DNA of 64,000 nucleotides from Cycloclasticus sp. (GCA_002700385.1 PADC01000004.1:1-64000), one strand, 5' to 3'; positions 1 through 9,792 are shown, counted from the stretch's first letter. Notes: generated from the sequence alone by a model not told the origin. Made by a program: numbers and translations.

Positions 1-100
1 CGAGGAGCCAATGGTTACCGAGGAGCCAATGGTTACCGAGGAGCCAATGGTTACCGAGGAGCCAATGGTTACCGAGGAGCCAATGGTTACCGAGGAGCCA
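1..100 (+). repeat. 18-bp coding tandem repeat (MVTEEP units)
   Basis: Five identical 18-bp units with the sequence ATGGTTACCGAGGAGCCA run head to tail, preceded by the last 10 bases of another unit at the window edge. The unit length is a multiple of three, so copy-number change would lengthen or shorten the protein without shifting the frame. The perfect identity indicates recent expansion. Confidence 0.95.
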
Positions 101-238
101 ATCAAATCGGTTACATTAGAAGATTATCGGACTAGTAAAAAACTTTCAAAGTCAAATACTGAATCTACTTCTAAATCTCGGAAGGTAAATTTAAAGTGCC
201 GCGCAAAAACTGAAGATGGCCGGTGTTTGTTTATATAA
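2..238 (+). CDS. C-terminal end of a repeat protein (partial, open at left edge)
   Basis: The reading frame is open at the left edge of the window, so only the C-terminal part of the protein is visible. It begins with at least five perfect copies of the hexapeptide MVTEEP. A tail of about 45 residues follows, rich in Ser, Lys and Thr and strongly basic, and it ends CLFI before a TAA stop. The first in-frame ATG lies inside the repeat and is unlikely to be the true start. No known domain is visible. The acidic, proline-containing repeat followed by a basic tail suggests a low-complexity linker or surface-exposed stretch. The function is unknown. Confidence 0.6.
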   Translation, partial: EEPMVTEEPMVTEEPMVTEEPMVTEEPMVTEEPIKSVTLEDYRTSKKLSKSNTESTSKSRKVNLKCRAKTEDGRCLFI

Positions 239-996
239 ACATCCATGATGAAGCTCGTTTTTAGCTTACTTACCTGATACCATTTTAATCCACAATGTAG
301 AGAAATTTTTTAATAAGCGCGAAAGCTGAACTAGAACACCTTAGGTGTATCAAATTAAAAAAGACTGTATTAGGCTGATAGAAATCTAATAATGTCATTG
401 GTATAGATGTTTGCGTAATAGGGGTAACGTTTAAAATTTGAGATACATAATGTTCCCCAGTGAATATGAAGTGCATTTAATAGAATATTTAAGCGTGGTT
501 ACAGGGATGGTAATTTCAAAATTAAGGTGTTAAATAAAATTTTTCCCTGCAGCTTTTGTCGGTTTAAAATCTTTATGTAATTCATTTGTATATACTTATT
601 TTAGGATTTACCAATAGTTAATTTGATTATTTTCTAACAACACCATTAACAATCGTATACTATTTAGCTTACAGAACAGACAAAGAGCAAGCGTTTAGAA
701 ACTGAAATAAAGCTTTCATTATTTTGTTAAGAACATTAATTTAATTCGAATGCTGGCAAGAGCAGAAAGTTTATTTAGTTTTGAAAACTGAATAAATTTA
801 GATGGAATTCATGCAAACAATCTATAACTTAACTAGATTGAATCTTATCGACGAAATTCACTTGAGATAATCAATTAAGGATATACTAGTCCGTAATAGA
901 GTCGTTTTGTATAAAAAATAAATGAACAGCATTTATGCAGAAGTTTAATTCTTTTTTTGAACTTCATTTTAGTTAGGGTTTGAGGAATTTTTTGTA
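239..996. other. AT-rich intergenic region upstream of the polysaccharide locus
   Basis: About 760 bp with no convincing coding frame. The one 63-codon minus-strand frame has no ribosome-binding site and no recognisable product. I searched by eye for a JUMPStart/ops element and a sigma-54 promoter and saw neither. The region probably carries the promoter of the downstream locus, because all genes to its right as far as 8.5 kb are on the + strand. Confidence 0.4.
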
Positions 997-2352
997 ATGG
1001 GAAACGGAATTGCCTATATTGTTTTAGTTGCTTGGCCATTGATCGCCTTCTATTTATATCGCTCCAATACCATTCAAGTCGCCTCTTTATGGACGATATT
1101 AGGTGGTTTTATGTTTCTAGCGGTTAAAACAGAAATTGATCTACCGATGATTCCACCCTTGGGTAAAGACACTGTTCCAGTCATTTCTTCCCTAATCGGA
1201 ATTTTATTTGTAAAAAATAAACGTTTTCCTCTTTTCAAAAGTCTTGGTAATTTAAAGTATCTTGTTTTTTTGATTGTTGCAGTGCCATTCATTACGGCTG
1301 GACTTAATGGAGAGGCTGTAGTTGTAGGCTGGCGTTATGTGTCCGGTTTGACCTATTACGATGGCCTATCTTCCGTTATTAACCAATTCTTATTAATCAT
1401 GCCTTTTTTTATAGGTAGAGCGTTTTTTAGAACGTATGAAGATCAGCTGACACTGTTCAAGCTGCTAGTTGTTGCAGGGTTGCTTTATTCACTGCCCATG
1501 TTATATGAAGTGCGTATGAGCCCTCAGCTACATACGACCTTTTATGGCTATTTTCCTCATAGTTTTTTACAGCAATACCGTTCAGGCGGGTTTCGCCCTG
1601 TGGTCTTTATGGGACATGGCTTGTTAGTAGCTTTCTTTGCCGCCGTGGTATTAATTTCAGCTGTTGCTTTGTGGGAAAATAAAATGAAGATACGTAATTT
1701 CTCACCTGCAGCAGTCAGTTATTACTTATTAATAGTTTTGTTTTTTTGTAAAAGTCTTGCTTCTTTACTTTATGGTTTATTTGCTTTTGTTCTTATCAAG
1801 AGGTTAAGTTGCAATATGCAAATCAAAGCAGCGGTTGTTTTGGTGAGTTTAGCTATGTTATATCCAACGATGTCGATCATGAAAATTTTCCCTCACAAAG
1901 AAATTCTTGATATTGCAGAATCCATTGACGCATCGAGAGCGCAGTCTTTGCAATATAGATTTGATAATGAGGCACTATTATTGGAACACGCCAAAACTAA
2001 GTTTTTCTTCGGTTGGGGAGGGTGGGGGCGTAATCGTTATAATAATTTAACGACCGATGGTGGATGGGTTATCACTGTTGGTCAGTTTGGCATATTAGGT
2101 TTTATCGCTAAATTTGGTTTACTCGCAGCGACAGTATTTCGTGCTTTTATTGCATTTAAATCCCTTAAACCAGAGCCTGAAAGAAAACTATTTTCAGCTC
2201 ATGTCTTATTGATAGGAATTATAATGATCGATCAACTACCTAATGCGTCTTTAGCACCATGGTTATGGCTAATAGCGGGTATTCTATTGGGAAGGTCGGA
2301 AGAAATCCTTGCAAAAAAAGAAACTAAAGTAGTTACTGCAAGTAAAAATTAA
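997..2352 (+). CDS. O-antigen polymerase/ligase-like membrane protein (Wzy/WaaL type)
   Basis: A 451-residue integral membrane protein with roughly ten hydrophobic segments and a larger hydrophilic stretch in the C-terminal half (about residues 300-350). Its overall layout fits the Wzy/WaaL (O-antigen ligase) superfamily, whose members polymerise or transfer undecaprenyl-linked glycans at the periplasmic face. The segment with YRSGGFRPVVFMGHG near residue 200 resembles the substrate-proximal loop of exopolysaccharide polymerases. The start is supported by GAGG about 10 bp upstream. The stop overlaps the start of the flippase gene (TAATG). Polymerase versus ligase cannot be decided from the sequence alone. 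Confidence 0.7.
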   Translation: MGNGIAYIVLVAWPLIAFYLYRSNTIQVASLWTILGGFMFLAVKTEIDLPMIPPLGKDTVPVISSLIGILFVKNKRFPLFKSLGNLKYLVFLIVAVPFITAGLNGEAVVVGWRYVSGLTYYDGLSSVINQFLLIMPFFIGRAFFRTYEDQLTLFKLLVVAGLLYSLPMLYEVRMSPQLHTTFYGYFPHSFLQQYRSGGFRPVVFMGHGLLVAFFAAVVLISAVALWENKMKIRNFSPAAVSYYLLIVLFFCKSLASLLYGLFAFVLIKRLSCNMQIKAAVVLVSLAMLYPTMSIMKIFPHKEILDIAESIDASRAQSLQYRFDNEALLLEHAKTKFFFGWGGWGRNRYNNLTTDGGWVITVGQFGILGFIAKFGLLAATVFRAFIAFKSLKPEPERKLFSAHVLLIGIIMIDQLPNASLAPWLWLIAGILLGRSEEILAKKETKVVTASKN

Positions 2353-3710
2353 TGGAACAAACACTGAAGCAACGGGCTGTACGTTCAGGCAACTGGGTGT
2401 TTGCTAGTCATATTTCTTCCCAGGTAATACGGTTAGGTGGGAACCTTATACTTACTCGTTTACTTGTCCCTGAAATGTTTGGAATCATGTCCATTGTCTC
2501 TGTTTTGCTGGCTGGGGTTGGTATGTTTTCTGATTTAGGGATCTTTCAAAATATTATCCAGAGTAAACGTTCTGATGAGAGATCTTATATAGACACTGCT
2601 TGGACAATGCAAATTTTACGCGGTGTATTCATCACTGTGATTTTGTTGATTGTAGCGATTACTTTATATGACTTAAAAGACTCCGGGCTTTTCGATGAAG
2701 CCTCTGTTTATGCGGCATCGGAACTCCCTTGGGCTATTGCTGCAATGTCTTTAACTGCACTGATAGCCGGTTTTAATTCAATAAATCTAGCGCTTTTAAA
2801 TAGAGATTTAAAGTTAAAGGAAATAGCGTTCATTGAGATTTGTAGCCAAGTGTTTGGGTTGGTCGCTATGACTTTATTAGCGTTTATCTATGCAAATATT
2901 TGGGCGTTGGTGATAGGAACAATACTCTCATCATTTGTAAAGATGCTGCTGTCACACCTTTCATCTTTTGGTGAAATGAATAGAATTAAGTGGGATGTTA
3001 GTGCTGCTAAAGAAATATTTCATTTCGGGAAGTGGGTTTTTGGTGCATCAATATTTACATTTTTTGCTGGGCAAGGCGATAGACTGATATTAGGCGGGCT
3101 GGTTACTCCAGAAGAACTTGGGGTATACACAATAGCATTTTTTTTGGCTACAGCCTTTAGAAACATCGTGCGGAAGATAATGTCTTCTGTATTTTATCCT
3201 GTGTTAAGTGAAGTTGTTAAGACAAGGCCAAAAGAATTACAAACAATATATTATAAAATACGATTTAAAGTAGACGTCGTTGTTATGCTTGCCGTCGGTG
3301 TTTTGGCAAGTTCTGGGCGTGTTATTATTGATTTGCTGTATGACGACCGTTATATAGAAGCAGGTTGGATGTTTGAATATCTTTCATTATCAACAGTGTT
3401 TGTTGGCATTACAATGGCTGGCACGTGTTTTTTAGCACTGGGAGACTCTAAATCCATAATGAAGTTGACAGCGGCCTCGTCTATAGCCTTATTTATTACT
3501 GTACCGATCGCTCATGTTTTTTTTGGAATTGAAGGCGCTGTGTTGGCTATTGCATTAAACTCTCTTGTCGAACTTCCTATTATTTTTTCTATGATGAATA
3601 GGTATCAACTATTAGATTGGAAAAAAGAAATTCAATTCTTTCCCTTGTTTTTCGTTAGTTATGTTATTGGTTATTTAACATTGTCATTTTTAGGGCTATA
3701 TGATGGATAA
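2352..3710 (+). CDS. Wzx-like polysaccharide flippase (MOP/PST family)
   Basis: A 452-residue polytopic membrane protein with about twelve hydrophobic segments. The N-terminus contains the features usual in lipopolysaccharide-biosynthesis flippases of the polysaccharide transporter family: an amphipathic start, then a GNLILTRLLVPEMFG stretch near residue 30. Family members flip undecaprenyl-diphosphate-linked repeat units to the periplasm. It is translationally coupled to the Wzy-like gene (1-bp overlap) and overlaps the next glycosyltransferase by 11 bp. This gives a polymerase-flippase-transferase block and supports a Wzx/Wzy-dependent pathway. Confidence 0.85.
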   Translation: MEQTLKQRAVRSGNWVFASHISSQVIRLGGNLILTRLLVPEMFGIMSIVSVLLAGVGMFSDLGIFQNIIQSKRSDERSYIDTAWTMQILRGVFITVILLIVAITLYDLKDSGLFDEASVYAASELPWAIAAMSLTALIAGFNSINLALLNRDLKLKEIAFIEICSQVFGLVAMTLLAFIYANIWALVIGTILSSFVKMLLSHLSSFGEMNRIKWDVSAAKEIFHFGKWVFGASIFTFFAGQGDRLILGGLVTPEELGVYTIAFFLATAFRNIVRKIMSSVFYPVLSEVVKTRPKELQTIYYKIRFKVDVVVMLAVGVLASSGRVIIDLLYDDRYIEAGWMFEYLSLSTVFVGITMAGTCFLALGDSKSIMKLTAASSIALFITVPIAHVFFGIEGAVLAIALNSLVELPIIFSMMNRYQLLDWKKEIQFFPLFFVSYVIGYLTLSFLGLYDG

Positions 3711-4638
3711 GAGAGTAACAATTTCTATTCTTATGCCTATGAGAAATGCTGAGGCGTATATTGTAGAGACCATTCAATCTTTACTTGATCAAACATTTTC
3801 AGACTTTGAGTTAATTATCATCGATGATGGATCATCGGATGCAAGCTTGTCTATGGTTAAGTCTTTTATTGATGGCAGGATAAGAATATTAAAGGGGAAT
3901 ATGCAAGGGATTTCAGCAGCCTTAAACAGAGGCCTTAAATCTGCACAGGGGAAATTTGTTTGTCGCTGTGATTCTGATGATATTTACCCAAAAGAAAGGC
4001 TTCAGTCTCAAATTAGGTGGTTTGAGGGTCACGGTGATTTTATTGCTGTTGCAGGAAAGTTTAGTAGCATGGATGAAAAAAGCAAAGTGATCGCTGAATT
4101 TAAGTCTGGCGAGTCGGAGTGTGACATTACATCGGAACTTCTTACTGGCAAGACACGAACTCATCTGGGTACATATTTAGTACGTAAGAATGTTTTAGAT
4201 GACCTTGGTGGCTATCGTGAGTATTTTGTTACAGCAGAAGACATAGATATGCAACTTCGTTTAGCGGAGAAGGGGCTCATAGGGTATATACCTGAAAATA
4301 TGTACTTTTACCGTATTCATAATGATTCAATTACCCACGTACAAAGCTCTAATAAACGTGAGTTCTATGAGAGCATCGCTCGAGATTTCTTAAAACAACG
4401 ATTAAAAGTTGGGCAAGATGATCTTCAAAGAGGTGAAGCGCCTGCCCCACCAGCGGTTGACAATAAACCCAAAGATAGCTCAATACAAATTCTTGGTTAC
4501 CTGATAGGAGAATCATGGCGATTACATGGAGAAAAAAAGAAGCATGCTGCGTTGCTTGTTGCGATACGTGCTTGTACTAAAAAACCATTTTATTGGCAGG
4601 CATGGAAAAATATTATTATGATTTTGATAAAGAAGTAG
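3700..4638 (+). CDS. Family 2 glycosyltransferase
   Basis: A 312-residue GT-A fold enzyme. The N-terminus has the nucleotide-binding IIIDDGSSD motif near residue 40, a CDSDD metal-binding (DxD-like) motif near residue 90, and the AEDIDMQLRLAEKG acceptor/catalytic-base region around residue 180. A second ATG one codon downstream (3703) is an alternative start. Its start lies inside the flippase gene and the next gene begins 1 bp after its stop, so it is part of the same operon. The sugar and acceptor are unknown. Confidence 0.85.
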   Translation: MMDKRVTISILMPMRNAEAYIVETIQSLLDQTFSDFELIIIDDGSSDASLSMVKSFIDGRIRILKGNMQGISAALNRGLKSAQGKFVCRCDSDDIYPKERLQSQIRWFEGHGDFIAVAGKFSSMDEKSKVIAEFKSGESECDITSELLTGKTRTHLGTYLVRKNVLDDLGGYREYFVTAEDIDMQLRLAEKGLIGYIPENMYFYRIHNDSITHVQSSNKREFYESIARDFLKQRLKVGQDDLQRGEAPAPPAVDNKPKDSSIQILGYLIGESWRLHGEKKKHAALLVAIRACTKKPFYWQAWKNIIMILIKK

Positions 4639-4639
4639 T

Positions 4640-5710
4640 GTGAAAATTACGTTTGTTGTTCCTGGGCTGAATTTAACAGGTGGTCTAAGAGTTATCTCAA
4701 TTTACGCTGACCTCTTATCTAAAAGAGGCCATGAAGTTACTGTTGTATCACCAAGTCAAAGGATCCCGAGTTTCAAAGAAAAAATTAAATCCTTCTTTAA
4801 TTGGAAAGGCTATAAGTTCCAGACAATATTTGATGATTCATTTTTTGAGAATTCGAATTTTGAAGTTAACCTATTGAAGAAAAATAAAGAGGTAACGGCA
4901 TCTGACGTTCCAGATGCCGATGTCATTATTGCCACATTCTGGATCACCGCGGAATGGGTGGCATTATTTCCACCAAACAAAGGGAGAAAAGTATATTTTA
5001 TACAGCATCATGAAATTCACTATTGGCTTCCAAATCAAAGGGTTAAAGCTACATTTAGTTTGCCTTTTAAAAAAATAGTTGTTGCGAAGTGGTTAGCTTC
5101 AATTATGGAAAATGATTATCAGCAAGATGATGTTTCTATTGTAACAAATGCAGTAGATCACGAACTTTTCTATTCACCTGAACGTAGTAAGAATGAAGTA
5201 ACTGTTTTTGGGACGATGTATTCACAACGGCAATATAAAGGTACTCAGTTAGCATTTGATGCATTTTGCCAATTAAAGCGACAACGATCTGATATTAAGC
5301 TTATAGTTTTTGGCATTGAGCCCTCCGAAAAAGTTGAAAGGTTGCCTATTGGTGCACAGTACTTCTCAAGACCTAACCAAGAACAAATTCGAGAAGTTTA
5401 TAATCAATGTGATGCTTGGTTGTTTACAAGTAGTTCTGAAGGTTTTGGTTTGCCTATACTTGAAGCTCTGTCTTGTCGTACTCCCGTTATTGGGACACGT
5501 AGTGGTGCAGCCCCAGATTTATTAAGCTCTGGTGGTGGGATATTAGTAGATATTGGAGATGTTGAAGGCTTGTTATCAGCAATGGAATATATCTGTAATT
5601 TGGACAATAAAGAGTGGGAAAATATGTCAAATTCTGCATATAAAGAAGCCCTTGCCCACAGATGGGAAGAAAAAGTGGTCGAATTTGAAAAGGTAATATC
5701 AATAGAATGA
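4640..5710 (+). CDS. Family 4 glycosyltransferase (GT-B fold)
   Basis: A 356-residue glycosyltransferase beginning with GTG directly after the previous stop. The N-terminal domain opens with the glycine-rich FVVPGLNLTGGLRV loop. The C-terminal domain carries the retaining-GT4 EGFGLPILEALSC signature (E-x7-E) near residue 270, which contacts the nucleotide-sugar donor. Its stop overlaps the following acyltransferase start (ATGA). No donor specificity can be read from the sequence. Confidence 0.85.
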   Translation: MKITFVVPGLNLTGGLRVISIYADLLSKRGHEVTVVSPSQRIPSFKEKIKSFFNWKGYKFQTIFDDSFFENSNFEVNLLKKNKEVTASDVPDADVIIATFWITAEWVALFPPNKGRKVYFIQHHEIHYWLPNQRVKATFSLPFKKIVVAKWLASIMENDYQQDDVSIVTNAVDHELFYSPERSKNEVTVFGTMYSQRQYKGTQLAFDAFCQLKRQRSDIKLIVFGIEPSEKVERLPIGAQYFSRPNQEQIREVYNQCDAWLFTSSSEGFGLPILEALSCRTPVIGTRSGAAPDLLSSGGGILVDIGDVEGLLSAMEYICNLDNKEWENMSNSAYKEALAHRWEEKVVEFEKVISIE

Positions 5711-6309
5711 TCAAAAAATTAGTCAGATTTATTTCTTTTAAAACGGGTAAATTTAAGAAAGTTTATATTAAATTCTGTAACCCGTCCGCTCCTGAATATA
5801 CGGCATATGAAAAAAAATGGGGGGGGTTTTATTCAATTGGAAAGAATTGTATTTTTTGGCCGTATACAAATATCACGAACCCAGAATATACAAGATTAGG
5901 AAATAATGTGATGCTCACAGCTTGCACGATACTTGGGCACGATGGTTCTATTGCAGTATTAAATGAAGCGTATGGGAAGAAGCTGGATCGTGTTGGTAAA
6001 GTTGATATCAAAGATAATGTTTTTGTTGGTCATGGTGCCATTATATTGCCAGGTGTAACAATAGGCCCTAATGCAATTGTTGCAGCAGGTGCTGTAGTAA
6101 GCTCAGATGTGCCTGAGGGGACTATAGTTGGGGGTGTTCCTGCAAAGGTTATTGGAAAGTTAAATGAGCTAGTAGAACGTTTAGAAAAGGAAACTGGTAT
6201 ATTGCCTTGGGCTCATATTATTAAGAATAGAGAAGGGAGCTTTGATCCTAGTTTAGAACCTGAACTGAAAAAAATGCGTCAAAAATATTTTTTTGGAAAT
6301 TCAAATTGA
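5707..6309 (+). CDS. Left-handed beta-helix (hexapeptide) acyltransferase
   Basis: A 200-residue protein with consecutive hexapeptide turns (VDIKDNVFVGHGAIILPGV, then IGPNAIVAAGAVV) and the closing GGVPAKVIG motif typical of WcaF/WcaB/NodL-like O- or N-acetyltransferases that use acetyl-CoA. A long inserted loop with a histidine (ILGHDGS) precedes the helix. It overlaps the upstream GT4 gene by ATGA, so it probably decorates the same glycan. The C-terminal 40 residues are charged and may be for oligomerisation. Confidence 0.85.
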   Translation: MIKKLVRFISFKTGKFKKVYIKFCNPSAPEYTAYEKKWGGFYSIGKNCIFWPYTNITNPEYTRLGNNVMLTACTILGHDGSIAVLNEAYGKKLDRVGKVDIKDNVFVGHGAIILPGVTIGPNAIVAAGAVVSSDVPEGTIVGGVPAKVIGKLNELVERLEKETGILPWAHIIKNREGSFDPSLEPELKKMRQKYFFGNSN

Positions 6310-6476
6310 GAAATTGAATTTATTTAAACGATAATAACGACTACCAATAAATCTATGATAAAAAATTTAATCACGCCATAACGATTGCAGATAGAAATGT
6401 AAAGTTACTTTTCACTAATAGGCACCTATAACTTAAAAATCTCACCAAGATATAACTTATTCTTAATCATACGTTG

Positions 6477-7613
6477 ATGAAAAAAAAATATCGATTATTA
6501 ACTTTTTTTCCCAATCATATAACGACTTACGGTGTTGGTCACGCGGCATTATCAATCGTCGAGGCTATGGATGGGGATGAATTTAAGTGTGTATTAGTTA
6601 CACCATCTGTAGATTCAAAGGTTAATTCAAAAATCCTTAAAAAGCTAATACCTACTTTTTTTATGAGAGGAGTATACAAGCTGTTCTCACAAAAATTAAT
6701 TCATGCACTCACTGAATTTTATTTTCTATTTCAGATTAAATCTGACGATATAATTTATCTTTGGCCTGGAGCTTCGATATCTCTTTTTCGTAACATTAAA
6801 AAGAAAGGAAATGTGGTCGTTATAGAAAATATTAATTGCCATCAAGAAACAAGCAAGAAAATTTTAGATATGGAATCTAAAAGACTCAAGTTAAATGATG
6901 CGCATTTAATTAGTGATATCAAAATTCAGAATGAATGCGAGCGACTGGATTACTGCAGTTATGTCTTTAGCCCAAGTGCCCTTGTTACAAAATCCTTATT
7001 GGACTCAGGTGTAAAAAAAGAGAAAATTCTTGAGTCCAGCTATGGTTTGCATGAATATCAGCAGTTTAATAATTCCAAGCAGAAATTCGTAGAAAGCAAA
7101 TCTATCGAAGTGGTTTTTGTAGGTAGAGTTGGCATGAGAAAAGGAGTGCATTTACTCTTGGATTACTGGCAAGCAGCAGATATTAATGGGATATTAAAGA
7201 TCATCGGAAATGTTGAGGAGCCCATTAGGAGTTTAATTGAGCAATATCAACAATGTAGCAATATCCAATTTGTTGATTTTACTTTGGATATTGATCAGGT
7301 ATATAGAGAGGCTGATATTTTCGTATTGCCCAGTTTGGAAGAGGGAAGCCCGCTGGTGACATATACGGCATTGGGCGCCGGACTTCCCTGTATTGTCTCA
7401 CCAATGGCGGGTGAGGGCGTGGTAAGGCATAACCAAGATGGATTTGTCATTGATCCGCATGATAAGCTAGCGTGGGTTACTGCTTTGAAATTACTTGCTG
7501 AGTCGCCTGAAACAAGGCTTTCGCAATCTATATCTGCTAGAGAGCATTCCAATAGTTTTTTGTGGAAAATTGTTGGACGGGAAAGGGCTTCCCTTCTTTC
7601 TAGGGCGCTATAA
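6477..7613 (+). CDS. Family 4 glycosyltransferase (variant donor-site motif)
   Basis: A GT-B glycosyltransferase of 378 residues. ATG at 6477 is chosen over an immediately preceding in-frame TTG. The N-terminal HITTYGVGHAALSIVEAM segment matches the glycine-rich acceptor-side loop. The C-terminal EEGSPLVTYTALGAGLP segment corresponds to the E-x7-E donor motif, but the second glutamate is replaced by threonine. VVFVGRVGMRKGVHLLL near residue 215 is the usual opening of the second Rossmann domain. It follows a 167-bp gap and may have its own promoter. Confidence 0.8.
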   Translation: MKKKYRLLTFFPNHITTYGVGHAALSIVEAMDGDEFKCVLVTPSVDSKVNSKILKKLIPTFFMRGVYKLFSQKLIHALTEFYFLFQIKSDDIIYLWPGASISLFRNIKKKGNVVVIENINCHQETSKKILDMESKRLKLNDAHLISDIKIQNECERLDYCSYVFSPSALVTKSLLDSGVKKEKILESSYGLHEYQQFNNSKQKFVESKSIEVVFVGRVGMRKGVHLLLDYWQAADINGILKIIGNVEEPIRSLIEQYQQCSNIQFVDFTLDIDQVYREADIFVLPSLEEGSPLVTYTALGAGLPCIVSPMAGEGVVRHNQDGFVIDPHDKLAWVTALKLLAESPETRLSQSISAREHSNSFLWKIVGRERASLLSRAL

Positions 7614-7623
7614 GCGGTTTCGT

Positions 7624-8541
7624 ATGCACGTTTTGGTATTAGGTGGTACAGGATTTATTGGATCGCATATTGTTGATGCCCTACTAAAATCTGGTCATCG
7701 TGTGAGGGTCTTAGGGCGTACTTTTAAGGATGTTAATGAAAATGAATATCCTGATTTGTTAGAAAATATCCAAGCAGATTTTGGTGATTCAAATGCTATT
7801 TCAAAAGCTTTGAATGGGGTTGATATTGTTATACACCTTGTTAGTACAACTGTTCCTAGTTCATCTAATTTAGATCCCGTTGCAGATATTGAGTCTAATT
7901 TAATTAATTCAGTGAAACTTTTTAACACCATGCTTAAACTCGGTGTAAAAAGAATTATTTATTTTTCATCTGGAGGGACTGTTTATGGTAATCCCGTTCA
8001 AACTCCAATAACAGAACAACATCCTACAGACCCAATAAGCTCATATGGGATTACTAAATTGGCTATTGAAAAACATCTTTTTATGCAACAAAAATTAAAC
8101 GGATTAAAACCCGTTATCCTTAGACTTTCTAACCCTTACGGACCAAGACAAGGACATTTTGGATCGCAAGGCGTTATAGGGACATTTTTAAAACAAATTA
8201 TTGATGGGGAAGCCATTAAAATATGGGGGGATGGATCAGTAATTCGTGATTATATTTTTATTTCAGATGCGGTCTCTGCTTGTATAAAATCTATTGATTT
8301 AGATTTAATTGGCACCTACAACATAGGTAGTGGTCGCGGTCATTCATTGTTGGATATAGTTAATGAAATTGAACATTGCACTAAAAGAAAAGCAGAAATA
8401 GTTTTTGAAAAAAAAAGGTCTTACGATGTTAAAGAAGTTGTTTTAGATACGACTTTTGCACAAAATGCATTGAATTGGCGGCCTAAATGCTCCTTGCGAG
8501 AAGGTATCAAGTTACATTATGAATGGTTAACTCATAAATAA
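7624..8541 (+). CDS. NAD-dependent epimerase/dehydratase (extended SDR, UDP-glucose 4-epimerase-like)
   Basis: A 305-residue extended short-chain dehydrogenase. It starts VLVLGGTGFIGSH (NAD-binding GxxGxxG) and carries SSGGTVYG followed by the catalytic Tyr-x3-Lys in SSYGITKLAIEKH around residue 145. NPYGPRQ and GDGSVIRDYIF are typical of GalE/WcaG-like epimerases. The frame is open further upstream, but ATG 7624 puts the nucleotide-binding motif at the N-terminus as expected. The likely role is supply of an epimerised nucleotide sugar to the locus. The exact substrate is not determinable. Confidence 0.85.
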   Translation: MHVLVLGGTGFIGSHIVDALLKSGHRVRVLGRTFKDVNENEYPDLLENIQADFGDSNAISKALNGVDIVIHLVSTTVPSSSNLDPVADIESNLINSVKLFNTMLKLGVKRIIYFSSGGTVYGNPVQTPITEQHPTDPISSYGITKLAIEKHLFMQQKLNGLKPVILRLSNPYGPRQGHFGSQGVIGTFLKQIIDGEAIKIWGDGSVIRDYIFISDAVSACIKSIDLDLIGTYNIGSGRGHSLLDIVNEIEHCTKRKAEIVFEKKRSYDVKEVVLDTTFAQNALNWRPKCSLREGIKLHYEWLTHK

Positions 8542-8717
8542 TTTAATGACTATAGAAACAAAAAGTTAATGGCTAAGATAAGAAATAAATCAAGTTAGCA
8601 TAAAAAAAAAGAAATGCTGTAGACTGCCAATAAAATGCGTTTTTACGGTATAAAAACCGTTAGCAACAGTAAGTGGACTAGTTCAAATCTAAATAACCAA
8701 AGTCGAGCACTACCCCC

Positions 8718-9350
8718 ATGACAATACTTAAGAGATTAGAAAATAGGCTAAAATATCAAGTTTTGAAGTTAAAAGATGTAAACAGTGAGAAGGTATTTGG
8801 AATAGGTCTATCTAAAACGGGCACAACCTCTTTATCTTCTGCTTTAAATCTATTGGGGTTTAAATCTCTACATACGCCACCAATTATTAATTTGAAAAAT
8901 AATGAGATAAATTTTCAATGGCCATGGTGGTTGTCAACATATGATGCTTTAACCGACCTTCCGGTTCCATATTTTTATAAATATTTTGATGAAAACTATC
9001 CGAATGCTAAATTTATTTTAACAGTCCGTAATGAAAAGGATTGGTTAAAATCCTGTGCAAATCATTTTGATGAAGACCTTAATTTATTATTGGAAAGGCC
9101 CGAACCTCATTTTAAGGCATTATTAGCCTTATGCGAAAAAATGTATGGCTCACTTTTATATGATGAAAAATTGTATAGAGAAGCATTTATTCAACATAAT
9201 TTGGCTGTTGAAGAATATTTTAAAGGGAGAGATAATTTTTTGGTTTTAGATGTTTGTGCAGGTGATCCTTGGCCTGAGTTATGTTCCTTTTTAGGGGTAC
9301 CTAAACCTACGGTAGAGTTTCCTCATGGAAACGCAACTAAGAAGTTATAA
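8718..9350 (+). CDS. Sulfotransferase-like protein
   Basis: A 210-residue protein with the PAPS 5'-phosphosulfate-binding loop FGIGLSKTGTTSLSSAL near residue 30 and a 3'-phosphate-binding strand-helix ILTVRNEKDWLKS near residue 105. The pattern fits the sulfotransferase family that resembles eukaryotic forms (Sulfotransfer_4-like). It could sulfate the polysaccharide or a glycolipid made by the locus. It has its own 176-bp leader. A second, dissimilar sulfotransferase lies at 26.7 kb. Confidence 0.8.
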   Translation: MTILKRLENRLKYQVLKLKDVNSEKVFGIGLSKTGTTSLSSALNLLGFKSLHTPPIINLKNNEINFQWPWWLSTYDALTDLPVPYFYKYFDENYPNAKFILTVRNEKDWLKSCANHFDEDLNLLLERPEPHFKALLALCEKMYGSLLYDEKLYREAFIQHNLAVEEYFKGRDNFLVLDVCAGDPWPELCSFLGVPKPTVEFPHGNATKKL

Positions 9351-9792
9351 TATATAAACACTTAGCTATACGGGTTTACTTTTGTAAGCGACAGGGCTTT
9401 ACTTCGGGCTTTGTATATCATGAATCACCTCAATGTAACATGATCGTATGTCTGTCTGTGTTCCAGAGATTTCAATTTTGATGTTTATTTTTACCCTTGA
9501 ATTACCGGTCATTTTATCCATGAAGAAGTTAGTGGGCGGGGTTGATATATTATTGAGAGATGATCGTAAAATTCATACCATACTTACTAAACTACAGAGG
9601 TGTAAATTAAACCGTTAGTTTTGTTGTTGGTTAAGTTGCCATTGATTCTTAATAAAGAGGGTTAATTTTCAGAATTTTTTAAGCAATTGTTTGATTTTAA
9701 AGGATGTTTTATAGGAATCTATTGAAATAAGGGGAAGGGTTCTTTGCTAATTAGAATTTACAAATATTATTCAGCTGTATCATGTTTAGGTT
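9351..9792. other. Intergenic region between sulfotransferase and minus-strand glycosyltransferase
   Basis: About 440 bp with no supported gene. A 56-codon + strand frame from ATG 9448 to 9618 has no good ribosome-binding site and matches nothing I recognise. The region separates two genes in convergent orientation. An octamer GGGAAGGG at 9732-9739 fits the FtsK-orienting KOPS consensus. Confidence 0.35.

Noticed and set aside
9448-9618. 56-codon + strand frame with a VPE-hydrophobic-basic pattern that could be taken for a PEP-CTERM tail
   Set aside because: No ribosome-binding site, a long extension follows the basic residues, and the hydrophobic stretch is broken by Pro and Glu. Likely chance in AT-rich DNA.
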